Source: Succinivibrionaceae bacterium (lineage in GTDB: Bacteria; Pseudomonadota; Gammaproteobacteria; Enterobacterales; Succinivibrionaceae). From it: 36,104 nucleotides of DNA. Below, piece by piece: positions 15,556-24,690 of this stretch. Under the pieces are notes generated by a model. The model worked only from the letters and a program-made list of their open reading frames with translations. It was not told the origin of the DNA and did no database searches. The stretch covers positions 1 to 36,104 of the forward strand of contig JAFURY010000069.1 in NCBI GenBank assembly GCA_017480795.1, given 5' to 3'. The translations under genes were made by a program, and so were the position numbers. Numbering within the stretch: the first letter of the stretch is position 1; each line of letters opens with the position of its first letter.

Positions 15556-15592
15556 AACTCTCTGACATGTCGCGCGGAGAGTTTTTGTTTTT
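15556..15592 (+). terminator. Rho-independent terminator after lemA
   Basis: A stem AACTCTC / GAGAGTT with a 14-base loop is followed by TTTGTTTTTT. It is about 60 bases after the lemA stop and orientated for it. Confidence 0.75.
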
Positions 15593-15740
15593 TCTTGTCT
15601 GGCGCCGCGCCGGATTATTCCCGCAGACTTCAGCGGCCGACGGCTCCCCCATGCGCGGGGCGGGGCTGATTTTTATGAAAGACTTCCAAATTATGATAGA
15701 ATCCCTCGGTTGACAGACGCGGGATTCATCCGGACGGAAT

Positions 15741-16646
15741 ATGGACAAACTTATAAGCAGACTTATCGGTTCGATTATCATCATCGCGATTTTCGGCGTG
15801 CTCCTTTATCTGTTCGTAGTCTACGTTCTGCCGGTGATCATCATTGCGGCGCTTCTGGTCTACGTCATCAGAAAACTGTACAGGTTCCTTTACCGGCTGC
15901 GTCATTCCTCCGACGAATTTCTGAAGCTCGCCTTCATGCCTCTGGGCTACGTTTCGGAGCGGTCCTCCTCAAGCAGCGATCTTCAGTTTCTTTACGCCGA
16001 CAAGGTGCTCAGCCAGTTTGACATTCCCGACAGCTGCTACGCCAAGGCCAGGGAATACATCAATCTTGGCCGCAGGGCGTCCTCCAGCGAAATCCGCGAG
16101 ATCATTTCCAAATATCATCAGTACTGGGATCGTCCTAGTTCCAGAAACCGCCTGTTTTTCGCCCAGATTTCGGTGCTGTTCTGCGATCAGGTGCTGACCC
16201 GGAGCGAAGTCAACCTTTTCATGGAGCTTGCCGGCTGGTACAGCTACTCCAGAGAGGAGGCGCAGGCCGCGCTGGATCGCATTCTCCAGGTAAAGCATTT
16301 CACCTATGACTCCCAGAACGACTGGTACTCGCCTTTCGGCAGCTACGGCAGTTACGGCGGCTACAGCAGCAGCGGCGGCGGAAACTACGGCGGTGGCGGC
16401 GGTCAGGAGAGCGGGGCAGGAAGCGCGGCAAGAGAGCTTGACGAGGCCTACAGAATCCTTGGCATTGACGCTTCCGCATCCGATGCCGACGCCCGCAAGG
16501 CCTACCGTCGGCTTATGGCGAAATACCATCCCGACAAGGCCATGGCTCAGGGACTTGGCGAAGCGGATGTCAAACGCTACACCGAACTGTCCCAGAAGAT
16601 CGGACGCGCCTGGGACACGGTCAGAAAATACCGTCACATCAAATAG
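15741..16646 (+). CDS. Membrane-anchored DjlA-like J-domain protein (copy 1)
   Basis: A 301-residue co-chaperone. Residues 8-48 form one long or two close membrane helices; residues 75-190 are a helical TerB/DjlA-like region (LSQFDIPDSCYAKAREYINLG; LFFAQISVLFCDQVLTRSEV); residues 195-230 are a Gly/Ser/Tyr-rich linker; residues 233-301 are a C-terminal J domain with an intact HPD motif (AKYHPDKA). Family knowledge: DjlA is a type III inner-membrane J-protein that directs DnaK to the envelope. The order membrane helix, TerB, linker, J matches DjlA. The start ATG at 15741 has GACGGAAT just upstream. A second protein of the same design lies at 21324 inside the flagellar cluster; the two differ in length and membrane region, so they are not a recent tandem copy. 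Confidence 0.88.
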   Translation: MDKLISRLIGSIIIIAIFGVLLYLFVVYVLPVIIIAALLVYVIRKLYRFLYRLRHSSDEFLKLAFMPLGYVSERSSSSSDLQFLYADKVLSQFDIPDSCYAKAREYINLGRRASSSEIREIISKYHQYWDRPSSRNRLFFAQISVLFCDQVLTRSEVNLFMELAGWYSYSREEAQAALDRILQVKHFTYDSQNDWYSPFGSYGSYGGYSSSGGGNYGGGGGQESGAGSAARELDEAYRILGIDASASDADARKAYRRLMAKYHPDKAMAQGLGEADVKRYTELSQKIGRAWDTVRKYRHIK

Positions 16647-16848
16647 TCTTTCTCCGTCAGACGGATCTCCTTTTTTTCTTTGGCTGGCGGATCCGCGCCG
16701 GCCTTTCCGCGAAAATCCACCTTTGATCAAATTCGGATCTTTCGGTTCTCCGCCATTTATTAAAAAGAACCGGGTTTGTGATAAAATCCCTGTGGGCACG
16801 GATCCGTTTTTCGACCTTTGCTGCTGTTTTGCGGAGCTTTTTGCAATC

Positions 16849-16864
16849 TGGCATTTTATTTGCA
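16849..16864 (+). promoter_or_regulatory. Sigma-54 (-24/-12) promoter of the fliE operon
   Basis: TGGCA at 16849-16853 and TTGCA at 16860-16864, with exactly ten bases between the GG (16850-16851) and GC (16862-16863) pairs, fit the RpoN consensus. The predicted transcript would begin near 16875, about 33 bases before fliE. RpoN with an FlrC/FleR-type activator drives these genes in Vibrio and Pseudomonas. Confidence 0.8.
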
Positions 16865-16907
16865 CGCAGTATCTCAGAAATCACTGACGATCAGCGAGGC
16901 GAATAAA

Positions 16908-17240
16908 ATGATTACCAGTTTGCAGGGCGGAAATTCAATACTCAGAGAGCTTCAGGCGTTGCATGCCGAGGCTGCGGGACTGAAGGATCAGAGTCAGAAC
17001 GTCAACGCGACCCAGCAGGGCGATTTCGGCACCATGCTCGCCAGCGCCTTGAACAATGTGAACGGAACCATTGTCGAGGCCGACAATCTCAGAACAAGGT
17101 TCGACATCGGCGACAAATCCGTCAGCCTTTCCGATGTCATGCTGGCATCGCAGAAGGCATCCATGGCCTTCGAGGCCACGGTTCAGATCAGAAACAAGTG
17201 TATGGAAGCTTACAAGAGCATCATGCAGATGCAGGTGTAA
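16908..17240 (+). CDS. fliE: Flagellar MS-ring/rod adaptor FliE
   Basis: A 110-residue protein joining the FliF ring to the proximal rod and exported early by the flagellar type III system. The C-terminal half carries the family pattern VSLSDVMLASQKASMAFEATVQIRNK and ends with YKSIMQMQV, as FliE proteins do. The ATG at 16908 with a GAGG site about 10 bases upstream gives the standard length; the frame runs 30 codons further upstream but would include the sigma-54 promoter. No signal peptide, as expected for a type III substrate. It is the first gene of the fliEFGH operon. Confidence 0.94.
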   Translation: MITSLQGGNSILRELQALHAEAAGLKDQSQNVNATQQGDFGTMLASALNNVNGTIVEADNLRTRFDIGDKSVSLSDVMLASQKASMAFEATVQIRNKCMEAYKSIMQMQV

Positions 17241-17280
17241 CGACGGCCGCAAAGCCGTATGACAAGGCAGGTTTGGTATT

Positions 17281-19008
17281 ATGGCAGAGAATCATGATCT
17301 GGTTGCGGCTGATGATCTCAGCGCCGGCGATAACGCCGATTCCTTGACGTCAAAATCCACCATCAGCCGCGATATCTTCCGTCAGGTTGTCATCATCCTG
17401 TCTCTTGCCATCAGTCTGGTGGTCATCGTCTACATATTTTTCCTCAGCAAGGCGCCGGAAATGCGCCCGCTGGGCCAGTACGAGCCGGCTGAACTGGTCC
17501 ATGTGCTTGACATCCTTGATGCCCACAAGGTGGAATACACCGTCGACAACACCAGGGCCGGAGGCACCGTGTATGTGCCCATAGCCGAATACCAGAGCAT
17601 TCTGCTGACGCTCAACCGCGAGGGCGTCGACACCGCAGGCGCTTCCAAAAACGGCAACGATCTCATTCTGAAGGATTCCGGCTTCGGCGTCAGTCAGCGG
17701 CTTGAGACCGAGCGTCTGAAGCTCAGCCGCGAGCAGCAGCTGGCCGCTCTTATCGAAGAGAACCAGAAAATTTCCAAGGCCACCGTGCTTCTGGCCATTC
17801 CAAAGGACAACGTTTTCGCCCGGGACAAGCGCTCGCCTTCCGCCACCGTGATGCTCAACATCAAGGGCGGCACCATGCTGTCCCAGGAGAATGTGGATTC
17901 CATTGTCAACATTGTGGCGTCCGCCGTTCACGATCTGTCTCCTTCCAGAGTGACCGTGACCGATCAGTTCGGCCGTCTTCTGAATTCCGGCTCCCAGGAC
18001 GTCGCGTCCATGGCCTCCCGCAAAGAGTTTGAACTGCAGCAGCGCAAGGAGCAGGAGTACAAGCAGAAAATCGACGCCATCCTGATCCCGGTGCTGGGCG
18101 TGGGCAAGTACACCGCCGAGGTTGATGTGGCCCTGGATTTCACCAGGGAGGAGCATACCTCCAAAACCTACAATCCCGATGCCGCCACCGTGCGGTCCGA
18201 GGTGACCCGCGAGGATCTCAACAGCGCCGGCGCGCCGGGAGGCGTTCCCGGCTCTCTGAGCAACCAGCCTCCGGCTTCCTCCCAGATCCCCGAGGATATC
18301 AAAAACGTCAACAACACCGGCGGCGCGGCCTCCTCCGGCGTCGGGGGGCATGTCAGCCGCGAGGCCACGCGCAACTACGAAATCGACACCGTCATCAGCC
18401 ACAAGTCCAAGAATTACGGCGGCGTGGCCAAGCTTTCGGTGTCCGTGGGCATAGATTACGTTTCAAAGGGTTCCGAAGGCTCCGGATCCAAGGTTCCTCT
18501 GTCCGACGAGGAACTTCACAAGATCAGAAAGCTGCTGGAGGGCGGCCTAGGCATCGATGTCACCCGAGGCGACACCATCGAGGTGGTGAGCGTTCCGTTC
18601 AGCGAGGTCCCAGCGGTGGAGGCCGCCGAAGAGGTTCATGTTTACGAGCAGGACTGGTTCTGGCGCGCATTCAAGATCCTTGCTTCGGTGGTGCTGGCGG
18701 TCTTTGTGATAGTGATGATCATCAAGCCGATGGTCATGAAGCTGCTCAACGCCCAGAACAAGCCAGAGGACGAGGAGGCGGTGGATCTGGACGACTCGCT
18801 TGCTCTTGAGGGCGATGACGATCTTCATCTTATCGCTCAGTCGGTGGAGCACGGCGACTCGATTTACGATGTTAAAAACGGCCAGGTGGTGCTGCCTGAC
18901 ATCCATAAGGACGAGGATGTTCTCAGAGCTGTCAGGGCGCTGGTGGCCAATGAGCCGAATCTTACCGCCAAGGTGGTCAAGGATTGGCTTGAAGCGGAGG
19001 TTAAGTAA
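17281..19008 (+). CDS. fliF: Flagellar MS-ring protein FliF
   Basis: A 575-residue inner-membrane ring protein. Two membrane helices are visible, at about 33-56 and 457-482. Between them lie the YscJ/FliF ring-building domain (about 60-230, with RLETERLKLSREQQLAALI and SATVMLNIKGG) and the FliF C-terminal region with a Pro/Ser/Gly-rich loop (about 330-365). The acidic C-terminal tail after the second helix (about 485-575) is the expected FliG-binding part. Length is normal. It starts 40 bases after fliE and its TAA shares one base with the fliG ATG, so translation is probably coupled. Confidence 0.95.
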   Translation: MAENHDLVAADDLSAGDNADSLTSKSTISRDIFRQVVIILSLAISLVVIVYIFFLSKAPEMRPLGQYEPAELVHVLDILDAHKVEYTVDNTRAGGTVYVPIAEYQSILLTLNREGVDTAGASKNGNDLILKDSGFGVSQRLETERLKLSREQQLAALIEENQKISKATVLLAIPKDNVFARDKRSPSATVMLNIKGGTMLSQENVDSIVNIVASAVHDLSPSRVTVTDQFGRLLNSGSQDVASMASRKEFELQQRKEQEYKQKIDAILIPVLGVGKYTAEVDVALDFTREEHTSKTYNPDAATVRSEVTREDLNSAGAPGGVPGSLSNQPPASSQIPEDIKNVNNTGGAASSGVGGHVSREATRNYEIDTVISHKSKNYGGVAKLSVSVGIDYVSKGSEGSGSKVPLSDEELHKIRKLLEGGLGIDVTRGDTIEVVSVPFSEVPAVEAAEEVHVYEQDWFWRAFKILASVVLAVFVIVMIIKPMVMKLLNAQNKPEDEEAVDLDDSLALEGDDDLHLIAQSVEHGDSIYDVKNGQVVLPDIHKDEDVLRAVRALVANEPNLTAKVVKDWLEAEVK

Positions 19009-20042
19009 TGGCGGATACGGAACTTACGGAAGATCAGAAGCGTCTGCTTGAGTCCATGACCGGCTACGAAAAGGCCGCGGTGCTGCTGCTGAGTCTCAGC
19101 GAGGAGGATGCGGCCAAGGTCTTTCGTCATCTTGAGCCCAAAGAGGTGCAGCGTCTTGGCATGACCATGGCTTCCATGACCGACTTTTCCCATGAAAAGG
19201 TCAACGCGGTTCACCGATGCTTCATCAACGATATCCAGAAGCATTCCAGCATCGGTCTTGACGCCTCGGGCTTCATCAAGGACGTGCTGGTCCAGGCTCT
19301 GGGAGAGGACAAGGCCAGCAATCTGGTGGAGCAGATCATCATGGGCTCCGGAGCCCATGGTCTGGACTCCCTGAAGTGGATGGACGCGCGTCAGGTGGCC
19401 AGCATCATACAGAACGAGCATCCTCAGATTCAGACCATTGTGCTGTCATATCTTGATCCGGAGCAGTCGGCGGAAATTCTCAGCCAGTTCCCTGAGCCGG
19501 TAAGACTTGATCTCATTATGCGCATCGCCGATCTGGAGGAGGTGCAGCCGGCGGCGCTGCAGGAACTCAACGAGATCATGGAGAAGCAGTTCGCCGGTTC
19601 GGCCGGCGCCCAGGCCGCCAAGATGGGCGGTCTCAAGGCCGCCGCCTCCATCATGAACTACCTGGATACCAATATTGAGGGTCCGCTGATGGATGCCATC
19701 CGCGAGAACGACGAAGAAATCTCCCAGCAGATCCAGGATCTCATGTTCGTGTTTGAAAATCTTATCGACGTCGACGATCGCGGCATCCAGACGCTTCTGA
19801 GGGAAGTTCCGGGCGAGCTTCTGCAGAAGGCTCTCAAAGGCTGCGAGGATGCTCTCAAGGAGAAATTCTTCAAGAACATGTCCAAGCGCGCCGCCGAGAT
19901 GCTGCGGGAGGATCTCGCTTCCATGGGCCCTACCCGCATAAGCGACGTGGAAACGGCCCAGAAGGAAATTCTGACCACGGCCAGAAGACTGGCGGACGCC
20001 GGAGAGATCATGCTCAACTCCGGCGGCGACAACTTTGTGTAG
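19008..20042 (+). CDS. fliG: Flagellar motor switch protein FliG
   Basis: A 344-residue rotor protein that transmits torque and sets rotation sense. The N-terminal FliF-binding domain starts TGYEKAAVLLLSLSEEDAAKVF; the middle domain has the EHPQ motif (IQNEHPQIQTIVLSYL, about residues 127-142); the C-terminal domain has the motor-contact helices with LIDVDDRGIQTLLREV and KFFKNMSKRAAEMLREDL. Length and domains are normal. The gene overlaps fliF by one base and precedes fliH by 10 bases. Confidence 0.95.
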   Translation: MADTELTEDQKRLLESMTGYEKAAVLLLSLSEEDAAKVFRHLEPKEVQRLGMTMASMTDFSHEKVNAVHRCFINDIQKHSSIGLDASGFIKDVLVQALGEDKASNLVEQIIMGSGAHGLDSLKWMDARQVASIIQNEHPQIQTIVLSYLDPEQSAEILSQFPEPVRLDLIMRIADLEEVQPAALQELNEIMEKQFAGSAGAQAAKMGGLKAAASIMNYLDTNIEGPLMDAIRENDEEISQQIQDLMFVFENLIDVDDRGIQTLLREVPGELLQKALKGCEDALKEKFFKNMSKRAAEMLREDLASMGPTRISDVETAQKEILTTARRLADAGEIMLNSGGDNFV

Positions 20043-20052
20043 CAGGTGATTC

Positions 20053-21267
20053 ATGACGGCTTTTGATCGCAGCGATTCGGACAAGGATGCCGCCAGACAG
20101 CGGGCCAGGGATTCGGTTGCAAGTCTTGACGGCCGGTATGATCAGCAGTCCCGCCGCAATTCCCGTCGGGAAAATCCCAGCGATCTCAGCGCCTTCAGTC
20201 CCAAGGATGACGCGGGCGCCAGAGTTCCTCCTCCTCCCCGCGCCAGAACCGCCGACGTCCAGTACGAAACCGATGATGCCTGGACTGTGGATCCGGCCTA
20301 CAGACAGACCAACGCTTTCGGCCTGCCCAAAAAGCTTTCGCCTTCGGCAGCCTTGAAGCAGGAATGGCCTCCACGGGACGCCGCGACACCCTCCGGCGCC
20401 GCCGCGCCTGATCATCCTCTGGCCGAAGCTTCCGACTATCCGTCGAATCCCGGCGTCACCAACGCTTTGGGTTTGCCTATGGACTGGGCGGAAAGGCGGA
20501 CGGCCATTCCTCAGGATCAGGCTCAGACCCTGAGATTCCGCCACGGCTCCTCCGAGGACGTGCCCACCAACGCTCTGGGCATTCCCATCAACTGGTTCGA
20601 ACAGCAGCTGGCGGAGGAGGAGGCCAGGCGAAAAGCGCAGGAGGAGCAGCCTTGCATAACCCAGGAGGAAATCGAGGAGATAAAGAAAAACGCCCGGGAG
20701 GAAGGCTTCAAGTCCGGCTACGACGACGGCAGCAAAAAGGGTTATGACGAGGGCTTCAAAACCGGCACCGCCCAGGGGCAGAGTCAGGGCTACAAGGACG
20801 GCTACAGCGACGGTCAGGAAAAGATAGCGGCCGAAATGGCCCCGAGCGTGGAATTTTTCAGTTCCGCCGCGGAAAAGCTGGCCAAACCATTGGAGCTTCT
20901 TGATCAGCAGATTTCATCCGCTCTGGTGGATCTTGCCGTGCGTCTTACCAGACAGCTGGTTCCGGAGGCTGCGAAAAATTCGAATCAGTTTGTGATCAAT
21001 TCGGTGAGGCAGGCGGTGGAGCAGCTTCCGATCTTCAGCGAGGGCGTGGAGATCACCGTCAGCGAGCATGACGCTCTTATCCTCAAAAAGCAGTATTCGG
21101 AGGAATTTCTGCAGGAAAAAGGCTGGAAAATAGTGGTAAGCAAGGACTGCAAGGATGGAGACATCCAGGTGTCAAGCCGGGATTCGAACATTTCGATGAC
21201 TCTTGCGGGACAGCTGGACAGCCTGCTGCGGGAGTTTGTCCGCGCGAATTTCTCCGGTCAGTCGTGA
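20053..21267 (+). CDS. fliH: Flagellar export ATPase regulator FliH with long N-terminal extension
   Basis: A 404-residue protein; usual FliH is about 230-270 residues. The C-terminal part (about 205-400) has the FliH/SctL features: a Gly-every-four-residues helix (GFKSGYDDGSKKGYDEG, continuing GYKDGYSDG), then the domain that binds FliI (LDQQISSALVDLAVRLTRQLV, then WKIVVSKDCKDGDIQV). The extra N-terminal ~190 residues are Pro/Ala/Arg-rich and contain three copies of a TNA(F/L)G(L/I)P motif at residues 86, 136 and 172. In the motor FliH holds FliI near the export gate and switch. Its partner genes fliI and fliJ are not directly downstream but inverted at 22.6-24.4 kb. The start ATG at 20053 follows fliG by 10 bases with AGGTG upstream. 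Confidence 0.92.
   Translation: MTAFDRSDSDKDAARQRARDSVASLDGRYDQQSRRNSRRENPSDLSAFSPKDDAGARVPPPPRARTADVQYETDDAWTVDPAYRQTNAFGLPKKLSPSAALKQEWPPRDAATPSGAAAPDHPLAEASDYPSNPGVTNALGLPMDWAERRTAIPQDQAQTLRFRHGSSEDVPTNALGIPINWFEQQLAEEEARRKAQEEQPCITQEEIEEIKKNAREEGFKSGYDDGSKKGYDEGFKTGTAQGQSQGYKDGYSDGQEKIAAEMAPSVEFFSSAAEKLAKPLELLDQQISSALVDLAVRLTRQLVPEAAKNSNQFVINSVRQAVEQLPIFSEGVEITVSEHDALILKKQYSEEFLQEKGWKIVVSKDCKDGDIQVSSRDSNISMTLAGQLDSLLREFVRANFSGQS
20308..20586 (+). repeat. Three-copy TNA(F/L)G(L/I)P motif in the FliH extension
   Basis: The motif occurs at 20308-20328 (TNAFGLP), 20458-20478 (TNALGLP) and 20566-20586 (TNALGIP), each followed by a polar/aromatic stretch (KKLSP, MDWAE, INWFE). The unequal spacing (50 and 36 codons) points to short linear binding motifs in a disordered region rather than a folded repeat. 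Confidence 0.7.
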
Positions 21268-21323
21268 GGCTTTGGCATATCGCCGGAAGCCAGGCGTGTT
21301 TTTTTTGATTCAGGGACTTTCAA

Positions 21324-22538
21324 ATGGCTGAAACTCAGCGTCCGCCGGTGTTTTCCGTGGCGGATTTCTTTTACCTTCTGTTTGAAACTTGCGTAACCGT
21401 CGTATTTCTGTGGTGCTATGGCGGCGGACTCGGCGTCGGACAGCAGTTTCTGGTGGTGGCTGCAGGTTTCATAAAATTTCTGCTGTTCGTTCATATCAGG
21501 CGCTGGTTTTCGGCCAGAACCACCATTTCCAGCAGTCCGTACTTCATTCCTCTTATCGCTTTCGAGTTCTTTCCTCTGTTTGGAGCCATTGATCGTCCCC
21601 ATGATGAAAGCGCCGCTCATGCCGCGTTTCAGGCGCAGAAAACCCTTTTCAGCGACTTTTACGGACTGATGCTCTGCTGTGTCGCCCTGTCTGTCATTTT
21701 CATGCTGATTGTGGCGATTTCTCTTCATGCGGGGCGGATGGGCCGCTATCCCAAGGATAGCGACGAGGGCATGCAGGGCGGAGAACACAACGATTTCAGT
21801 CTCAGTCATCTTTACCGGTATTTCAGCATTCTGGACTGGAACAGGAAAATCATCACGGGATTTTTCACGCCTCTGGGCAAGGTGAACGCTCTCTCAGGCT
21901 CCGACGAGGCTCTTAAAAGAATTTTCGCCGACGATCTGCTGCTTTCCGTCGGTCTGCCTGGCGGCGATGAAGCTTTGGCCAGGCAGGCCTTGGAAGCAGG
22001 TGCGGCCATGAGTCTTGAGGAGGCGCTGGCCTGTGTCTGCCGGCCTGAGGATCATGGCGGAGGCGAATATCTGACCGAAGCGTTTTTTGTCGTCACCGTC
22101 ACCGCTCTTTTTTATGACGAGGAACTTGACCGCAAGGAAATCGGCATTTTTTACCAGACCGCCCGAGCCTACCGGATCGCAGAAATCCGGGCTCACGAGA
22201 TTCTGCATGATCTGGTTGCAAGATATCGGCTGAGGTACGATAGGGATTCCGACAGCTACCGCGCGGATTTCCCGCGCGGGTCCGCTCAGGGAACAGGAGA
22301 AAAAACCGCCGGGGCGGTATCCGATCGGGAACTGCGGGATGCCTATATCACGCTGCAGGTTTCGCCTGAGATTTCCGATACCGAACTCAGACGCGCCTAT
22401 CTGCGCCTTGCCGCCATCTATCATCCGGATCGGGCGGAGGCAAGAGGGGCTGGCGCGGCCGAACTTGAAGAGAGCAACAGAGCGGCGGCCAGGATCAACA
22501 GTGCCTGGGAAGTGGTTTCCAGAGCCCGGGGGTTGTGA
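21324..22538 (+). CDS. Membrane DjlA-like J-domain protein (copy 2), inside the flagellar cluster
   Basis: A 404-residue protein with about four hydrophobic segments in its first 140 residues (around 10-32, 37-55, 70-90 and 113-136), a helical TerB-like region (about 160-310) and a C-terminal J domain (about 332-404) with an intact HPD motif (AAIYHPDRA). It should recruit DnaK at the inner membrane. It starts 56 bases after fliH in the same direction and is tail-to-tail with fliJ. A J-protein within a fli operon is unusual; a role in assembling or folding motor parts is possible but unproven. It shares domain order with the protein at 15741 but has a longer membrane part. Confidence 0.85.
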   Translation: MAETQRPPVFSVADFFYLLFETCVTVVFLWCYGGGLGVGQQFLVVAAGFIKFLLFVHIRRWFSARTTISSSPYFIPLIAFEFFPLFGAIDRPHDESAAHAAFQAQKTLFSDFYGLMLCCVALSVIFMLIVAISLHAGRMGRYPKDSDEGMQGGEHNDFSLSHLYRYFSILDWNRKIITGFFTPLGKVNALSGSDEALKRIFADDLLLSVGLPGGDEALARQALEAGAAMSLEEALACVCRPEDHGGGEYLTEAFFVVTVTALFYDEELDRKEIGIFYQTARAYRIAEIRAHEILHDLVARYRLRYDRDSDSYRADFPRGSAQGTGEKTAGAVSDRELRDAYITLQVSPEISDTELRRAYLRLAAIYHPDRAEARGAGAAELEESNRAAARINSAWEVVSRARGL

Positions 22539-22556
22539 ACTCTCCGGCTTGTGGGA

Positions 22557-23012
22557 TCAGTCCTGTTCCTCCCTGTTTCTCTGCGCCCTGAGGTGGGAGT
22601 GAAGGGCGGCCTCGTCCATCATTTTCTGCTCGGCCTTGGCGGCCGCCATTCTGGCCTCCAGCGCCTCCTTTTCCAGCAGTTTTTCAAGGCCCTTGCGCTT
22701 GGTCTGCAGCTGCTGATAATGATCCCGGCTTTTTTCCACCGCGGCATCCGCGTTTCTCAGATTCGCCGCCTGATCCGAGGAGGCCTTGTCCAGCTTGCTG
22801 ATGAAGCTGTTGTACTGCAGCAGGGTCGAGGTGAGCATTTCGCTTTGTCCGGCCTGGATCAGCTCTCCCGAATACACCTCCCGGAAGTCGTTGATGGCAT
22901 CAAGGTTTTTCTGGCATACCGCCCGATCCGAAATCGCCTTCTGGTACAGGAGTCGGGCGTTCTCCTCCTGCTGCTTTACGGATTCAAGCAGCAGACTGAT
23001 GGCCTTGCTCAT
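22557..23012 (-). CDS. fliJ: Flagellar export chaperone FliJ
   Basis: A 151-residue coiled-coil protein rich in Gln, Glu, Lys and Ala with heptad patterning throughout (for example LLESVKQQEENARLLYQKA), the expected size and shape of FliJ, which forms the stalk of the FliI hexamer and contacts FlhA. Sequence identity within this family is low, so the call rests on the position 23 bases after fliI, the length and the coiled coil. The start ATG at 23012 has AAGGAG upstream. The pair fliI-fliJ is inverted relative to fliEFGH, which is uncommon. Confidence 0.85.
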   Translation of the reverse strand: MSKAISLLLESVKQQEENARLLYQKAISDRAVCQKNLDAINDFREVYSGELIQAGQSEMLTSTLLQYNSFISKLDKASSDQAANLRNADAAVEKSRDHYQQLQTKRKGLEKLLEKEALEARMAAAKAEQKMMDEAALHSHLRAQRNREEQD

Positions 23013-23035
23013 TATCTACGCTCCTTATTGTGCTT

Positions 23036-24382
23036 CTACCTACCGCCCCGGGAGAGTTCAATGTACTTTTTGGACACCTGCCTGAGCATTTCAAGGCACA
23101 TTTCAAAAGGGATCACGTCCTTCATTTTCTGCTGCAGAAACACATCCAGCATCGGCTTGACGGCGATGGCGGTGTCAAGTCTCGGATCCGCTCCCGGCTG
23201 GTAGGCGCCGATGGTGATGAGATCCTTGTTCTGTTCGTAGAGGTCGTAGCACTGCTTCATGGTTCTTGCCATCATGATGTGCTCCTCGTCGGTGATCATG
23301 GGCATGACGCGGCTGATGGATTTGCGGATGTCGATGGCGGGGTAGTGACCGCCGTCGGCCAGGGCGCGGTTGAGCACGATGTGGCCGTCGAGAATGGCTC
23401 GGGCGGAGTCGGCTATCGGATCCTGCAGATCGTCGCCCTCGGTAAGCACGGTGAAGAACGCGGTGATGGATCCCTGCTCTCCGCCGCCGTTGCCGGCGCG
23501 CTCCACCAGCGCCGGGAGCTTTGCGAAAACCGACGGCGGATAGCCCTTGGTGGCCGGCGGCTCGCCGATTGCCAGAGCGATTTCTCTCTGGGCCTGGGCG
23601 TAACGGGTCAGGGAATCCATCAATAGCAGCACGTCCTTGCCCTGATCTCTGAAGTATTCGGCCACGGTAAGTGCCGTCTCGCAGCCTTTGAGACGCATGA
23701 GCGGAGAGGCGTCGGCGGGGGCGGCTATCACCACCGAGCGGGCCCGGCCCTCGGGACCGAGAATATCCTCGATGAATTCCTTCACCTCTCGTCCCCGCTC
23801 GCCGATGAGTCCCACCACCGTCACGTCGGCGACGCTGCCGCGGGTCATCATGCCCAGCAGCACCGACTTGCCCACGCCGGAGCCGGCGAACAGCCCCATG
23901 CGCTGACCCTTGCCCACGGTGATGATGCCGTTGATGGCCTTGACTCCCACATCAAGGTATTCTGAAATCTTGCGCCGGGCCAGGGGATTGAGCCGGCGTG
24001 GAATGTATTTGACGTCGGAGGGGGTGATGATTTCTCCCAGACCGTCAAGAGGCGTGCCGATGCCGTCGATGACCCGGCCCAGCAGCTGCGGCCCCAGCGG
24101 GATCTGGGTGACCTCCCCCAGAGGCACCACCCGGGCGCCGGGGATAACGCCTGTCATCTGCTCCGAGGGCATCAGATACAGCTTGTCTCCCGAAAAGCCT
24201 ATGACCTCGGCATCAAGATCGCCGCCCACTCCCTGCACTCTGCACAGAGATCCCACCGCCGCGCGGCAGCCCACCGCCTCCAGCGTCAGTCCGACGACGC
24301 GGGTGAGTCTGCCCGCCACCATGGGAACCACCGGATGAACGTCGGTGTTGAGGCTGCTGAGATAGCCGGTGAAATCAGTCAT
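23036..24382 (-). CDS. fliI: Flagellum-specific export ATPase FliI
   Basis: A 448-residue ATPase of the F1-beta/FliI/SctN family. Walker A AGSGVGKS is at about residues 166-173, the GERGREV block at 194-200, Walker B as LLLMDSLTR at about 252-260, and the family signature block ending [17 protein letters not shown] just after. It energises and unfolds cargo at the flagellar export gate together with FliH and FliJ. It is flagellar rather than sctN by its place with fliJ, although it is the only such ATPase in the window and could in principle serve the injectisome too. The start ATG at 24382 has AAGGAA upstream. Transcribed on the minus strand, away from the gene at 24691. Confidence 0.94.
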   Translation of the reverse strand: MTDFTGYLSSLNTDVHPVVPMVAGRLTRVVGLTLEAVGCRAAVGSLCRVQGVGGDLDAEVIGFSGDKLYLMPSEQMTGVIPGARVVPLGEVTQIPLGPQLLGRVIDGIGTPLDGLGEIITPSDVKYIPRRLNPLARRKISEYLDVGVKAINGIITVGKGQRMGLFAGSGVGKSVLLGMMTRGSVADVTVVGLIGERGREVKEFIEDILGPEGRARSVVIAAPADASPLMRLKGCETALTVAEYFRDQGKDVLLLMDSLTRYAQAQREIALAIGEPPATKGYPPSVFAKLPALVERAGNGGGEQGSITAFFTVLTEGDDLQDPIADSARAILDGHIVLNRALADGGHYPAIDIRKSISRVMPMITDEEHIMMARTMKQCYDLYEQNKDLITIGAYQPGADPRLDTAIAVKPMLDVFLQQKMKDVIPFEMCLEMLRQVSKKYIELSRGGR

Positions 24383-24595
24383 AACTTTCCTTGGAAACCA
24401 GTAACGGGGGCATGCCGCAGGGTTCGGCGAAAAACCCGGAAGATTTGCTCTAAATATATCAGAAGCGCGCGGCGGCTAAAAGTGACGGACTGAACACAAG
24501 GCCAGGATTTGCAGCGTTTCCTCGGCCGCAGATCCTGACGGTTTTGTTTCGCCGGGGCTACGCAAAAATCAGGCGCAACGGGCGCAAATAAACCG

Positions 24596-24624
24596 TTGAA
24601 CCGACTGCCTGTTCGTTGTATATT
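24596..24624 (+). promoter_or_regulatory. Sigma-70 promoter of the small membrane protein gene
   Basis: TTGAAC (24596-24601), a 17-base spacer and TATATT (24619-24624) make a near-consensus promoter. The start of transcription would be near 24632, giving a leader of about 60 bases. Confidence 0.65.
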
Positions 24625-24690
24625 GCCCACGGACGCAGGCATGATCCTGCGCCTTTGTTTGTGTTTGCATATGTTCGCAAGGAGATTGTT

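Noticed and set aside
16650..16682. Terminator after the first J-protein gene
   Set aside because: TCCG/CGGA stem is only four pairs and is separated from the T run; too weak to list.
17350..18402. Long open frame on the minus strand opposite fliF
   Set aside because: Gly/His/Val-rich antisense shadow with no start signal.
23036..24382. Calling this ATPase sctN of the injectisome
   Set aside because: It is directly followed by a FliJ-like gene and sits inside the flagellar cluster, so FliI is the simpler reading; sharing remains open.
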